From assembly GCA_900555705.1 (NCBI GenBank), contig USLV01000059.1, forward strand, positions 1 to 7,104: DNA of 7,104 bases, in the 5' to 3' direction. The DNA comes from an uncultured Oscillospiraceae bacterium (GTDB taxonomy: Bacteria; Bacillota; Clostridia; Oscillospirales; Acutalibacteraceae). Both the position numbers and the translations under genes were made by a program. Under the pieces are notes generated by a model, which saw only the letters and a program-made list of their open reading frames with translations, did not search any database and had not been told where the DNA came from. This document shows, one piece after another, positions 5,042 to 7,104 of this stretch. The first letter of the stretch is position 1; the number at the start of each line of letters is the position of its first letter.

Positions 5042-6487
5042 TTACCTCCGCCGCCATGTCGAGGGCGCCATCGTCACCAACAGTGGAAAAAGCTCCAGAC
5101 GTCCGAACAGCATATCCGCCATCAGCACAAGCTTTGACAGCACATTCAGATCGGCGAAACTCGCCGTCGGCCCGACCGCATCAAAACCGGGGCCCACATT
5201 GTTGATGCAGGCAGCGACCGCCGAAAAATGTGTGGTAAAATTGAAGCTGTCCAGAGAGACCAGCAGAATCGATACGATAAAAATCAGGCAGTAGACCAGC
5301 CAGTAGTTGGTGACCCGGCGAACAATCGTCCGATCGACACTTTTCCCCTCCAGACGGATCGACACCACCGCCCGTGGATTGGCCATGCTTCGGATCTCAT
5401 AGAAAAAGCTCTTGACCATGATGATAATGCGGGACACCTTGAGACCGCCGCCGGTGGAACCGGCACAGCTGCCGACAAACATCAGCATCAACAAAATCGC
5501 CTTGGACAGTTCCGGCCACTGGTTGAAATCGGCGGTGGCGAAGCCGGTCGTGCTGATGATGGACGAGACCTGAAACAGCGCATAGCGAAGCGACTCGCCA
5601 AAGCTTTGATAGAGATGCAGGATATTGAGTGCGATGGCGAACACAGCAGCCGTCACAATCCCCAGATACCAGCGCAGCTCGTCGCTTTTGAGCACCTGTC
5701 GCACCTTGCCGATCAGCAGTAGATAGAACAGATTGAAATTTACACCGAACAGCAGCATGAATACCGAGACCACCACGTCGATATAGACACTGTCATAAGC
5801 GGCGATGCTGGCAGCTTTGATGGAGAATCCACCGGTTCCGGCAGTGGCGAAGGCATGGACGACGCTGTCATAAAGCGGCAGTCCGCCGAACAACAGCAGT
5901 ACAATCATCAGCACGGTCAGCACCATATAGATGCCATAGAGGATTCGCGCCGTCAGATTGATCTTGGAGACCAGCTTGCCGACCGTTGGGCCGGGAGATT
6001 CCGCGCGCAGCAGATGCATGGCCCGCATATCGTCCTGCGGCAGGATCGCAAGCATAAACACCAGCACGCCCATGCCGCCGATCCAATGGGTGAAACAACG
6101 CCAGAAATTCATCGAACGGGACAGCGTCTCGACATTTTCGAGGATACTGGCGCCGGTCGTTGTAAAACCGGAGATGGTTTCGAATACGCTGTCGAGATAA
6201 GACGGAATCTCTCCGCTGATATAAAACGGCAGCGCCCCGACCAGCGACAGCAAAACCCAGGAGAGCGCCACAATAACAAAGCCCTCGCGCGCATAAATTT
6301 CCCGGCGGCGGTTCACCGGCAGCATCCGGATAATCCCCGCGGCAGCTACCAGCAGTCCCATCGGGATGAGAAACGAAAGGAGGGTGTCCTCGCCGTAATA
6401 AATCCCGACGCCCAACGGCAGAGCCAGCAGCACCGCCTCCACCAGAAAGAGCTTTCCGAGCGTTTTTATAATCACTCTATAGTTCAT
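5042..6487 (-). CDS. trkH: Potassium uptake protein TrkH (membrane subunit)
   Basis: This protein has 481 residues, the usual length for TrkH. It forms the membrane subunit that passes potassium and is gated by the cytosolic TrkA ring. The four pore loops of the Trk/Ktr/HKT superfamily are all present: TTTGAS (109-114), TAGTGGFS (215-222), STTGFAT (312-318) and NNVGPGF (429-435). Each keeps the selectivity-filter glycine, which predicts potassium selectivity. The glycine-rich GSCAGSTGGGLK (339-350) in the gating-loop region and the C-terminal GRLELFPLL are also typical. The start ATG follows GAGGA, and the gene begins 12 nt after the trkA stop, so the two are one operon and their products one complex. 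No truncation is seen. Confidence 0.97.
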   Translation of the reverse strand: MNYRVIIKTLGKLFLVEAVLLALPLGVGIYYGEDTLLSFLIPMGLLVAAAGIIRMLPVNRRREIYAREGFVIVALSWVLLSLVGALPFYISGEIPSYLDSVFETISGFTTTGASILENVETLSRSMNFWRCFTHWIGGMGVLVFMLAILPQDDMRAMHLLRAESPGPTVGKLVSKINLTARILYGIYMVLTVLMIVLLLFGGLPLYDSVVHAFATAGTGGFSIKAASIAAYDSVYIDVVVSVFMLLFGVNFNLFYLLLIGKVRQVLKSDELRWYLGIVTAAVFAIALNILHLYQSFGESLRYALFQVSSIISTTGFATADFNQWPELSKAILLMLMFVGSCAGSTGGGLKVSRIIIMVKSFFYEIRSMANPRAVVSIRLEGKSVDRTIVRRVTNYWLVYCLIFIVSILLVSLDSFNFTTHFSAVAACINNVGPGFDAVGPTASFADLNVLSKLVLMADMLFGRLELFPLLVTMAPSTWRRR

Positions 6488-6499
6488 ATCCGCCTGTCC

Positions 6500-7104
6500 T
6501 CAAACAAAAATATCCTCAAAGGTTCGAAGAGCCCGATTGGCCGTAACCACGATTATCGTGTCGCCGATGGCGATAACATCATCGCCGGACGGCAGCAACA
6601 TCCGATTTTCCCGGATGATGCAGGCAATCAGAATATTCTTCCTGATTCGCAGTTCCCGCAGCGGGACACCGGTAAACCGGGAATCCAGCACCAGAAATTC
6701 CATCGCCTCGACCTGATTGCCGACCAGCCGGTAAAGGGTGGTCATACTGCTGCCCTCCGAGTTCTGCATCGCGCGAACATAGCGGACAATCTGATCCGTC
6801 GTCAACTTTTTCGGGGAGACAACGCTCTCTATCCCCACCTTTTCCAGCATTTGCAGGAAATTCGTCCGGTTGATCTTGGTGACAACCTTGTCCACCTTCT
6901 GCTGCCCGGCATACATGGAGATCAGGATGTTTTCCTCGTCGATACCAGTCAGCGAAACACAGGCATCCGTCCGCCCGATTCCCACCTCTTCGAGAAGCGC
7001 GGGATCGGTGCCATCTCCCTGGATGACAGTTGCCTTCGGCAGCGATTCCGAGAGTTCGACACAGCGCTTCTCATCCTGCTCGACAATGGTGACATGCATA
7101 CCGG
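6500..7104 (-). CDS. trkA: Potassium uptake regulator TrkA, C-terminal part (gene cut by window edge)
   Basis: About 200 residues are visible before the frame runs off the window edge at 7104; the ATG at 7097-7099 is an internal Met, not a start. The segment covers the second strand onward of an RCK/TrkA-N nucleotide-binding fold (VTIVEQDEKRC, then GDGTD about 30 residues later, then DEENI and KINR). It is followed by a TrkA-C domain (about residue 130 onward, with VGNQVEAMEFLV and GDTIIVVT). The pattern fits the second half of a full-length TrkA with two RCK modules, though the first half is outside the window and a single-RCK KtrA-like protein is not strictly excluded. The glycine-rich dinucleotide loop is also beyond the edge. 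TrkA binds NAD(H) or ATP/ADP and gates TrkH, encoded next. It ends in a normal stop within the trkH ribosome binding region. Confidence 0.94.
   Translation of the reverse strand, partial: GMHVTIVEQDEKRCVELSESLPKATVIQGDGTDPALLEEVGIGRTDACVSLTGIDEENILISMYAGQQKVDKVVTKINRTNFLQMLEKVGIESVVSPKKLTTDQIVRYVRAMQNSEGSSMTTLYRLVGNQVEAMEFLVLDSRFTGVPLRELRIRKNILIACIIRENRMLLPSGDDVIAIGDTIIVVTANRALRTFEDIFV

Noticed and set aside
4368..5294. 308-codon plus-strand ORF running across the 6S-like RNA, vanZ and into trkH
   Set aside because: It lies antisense to two well-supported genes and crosses a terminator hairpin. It has no recognisable domain.

Overview
The window looks like chromosomal DNA from a GC-rich Gram-positive of the Clostridia type, possibly Oscillospiraceae/Ruminococcaceae. 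The evidence is sigma-A style promoters with 17-bp spacers, GGAGG-type ribosome binding sites, hairpin terminators, a YrzB-like DUF1292 protein, an Spx/ArsC-family protein, a VanZ-family protein and a 6S-like RNA. The taxonomic placement is inference. No insertion sequence, CRISPR array, phage gene or tRNA was seen.

Layout. (1) 1-3010, plus strand: a promoter (20-48) drives a compact three-gene unit. It encodes a 682-residue protein made almost entirely of 42-residue kinesin-light-chain-like TPRs, a YqxD/YaiI (UPF0178) protein and an ArsC/Spx-like thioredoxin-fold protein. Gene junctions are 2 nt apart or overlap by 29 nt, and a strong hairpin terminator closes the unit. (2) 3011-3882: about 870 nt with no conventional gene. 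It holds a decayed XRE helix-turn-helix fragment (minus strand), a perfect 15-bp hairpin, and a minus-strand transcription unit with an exact-consensus promoter (TTGACA, 17 bp, TATAAT). That unit contains a 23-codon small ORF with a good RBS, followed by a stretch with nested inverted repeats that looks like a structured RNA. This is the least explained part of the window. (3) 3883-4487, plus strand: a strong promoter drives a very acidic DUF1292 protein. Directly behind its stop codon lies a roughly 195-nt structured RNA whose architecture and sequence fit 6S RNA. (4) 4493-7104, minus strand: trkA (cut by the window edge), trkH and a vanZ-like gene are packed 6-12 nt apart. They end at a 17-bp terminator hairpin that meets the 6S-like RNA tail to tail.

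How the parts work together: TrkA and TrkH form a potassium uptake system, with the cytosolic RCK protein gating the membrane channel subunit. The VanZ-like membrane protein is co-transcribed but has no known link to it. The TPR protein is probably a cytosolic scaffold whose partner is not identifiable from sequence. The DUF1292 gene and the minus-strand RNA/small-ORF unit diverge from a shared AT-rich control region (3796-3911).
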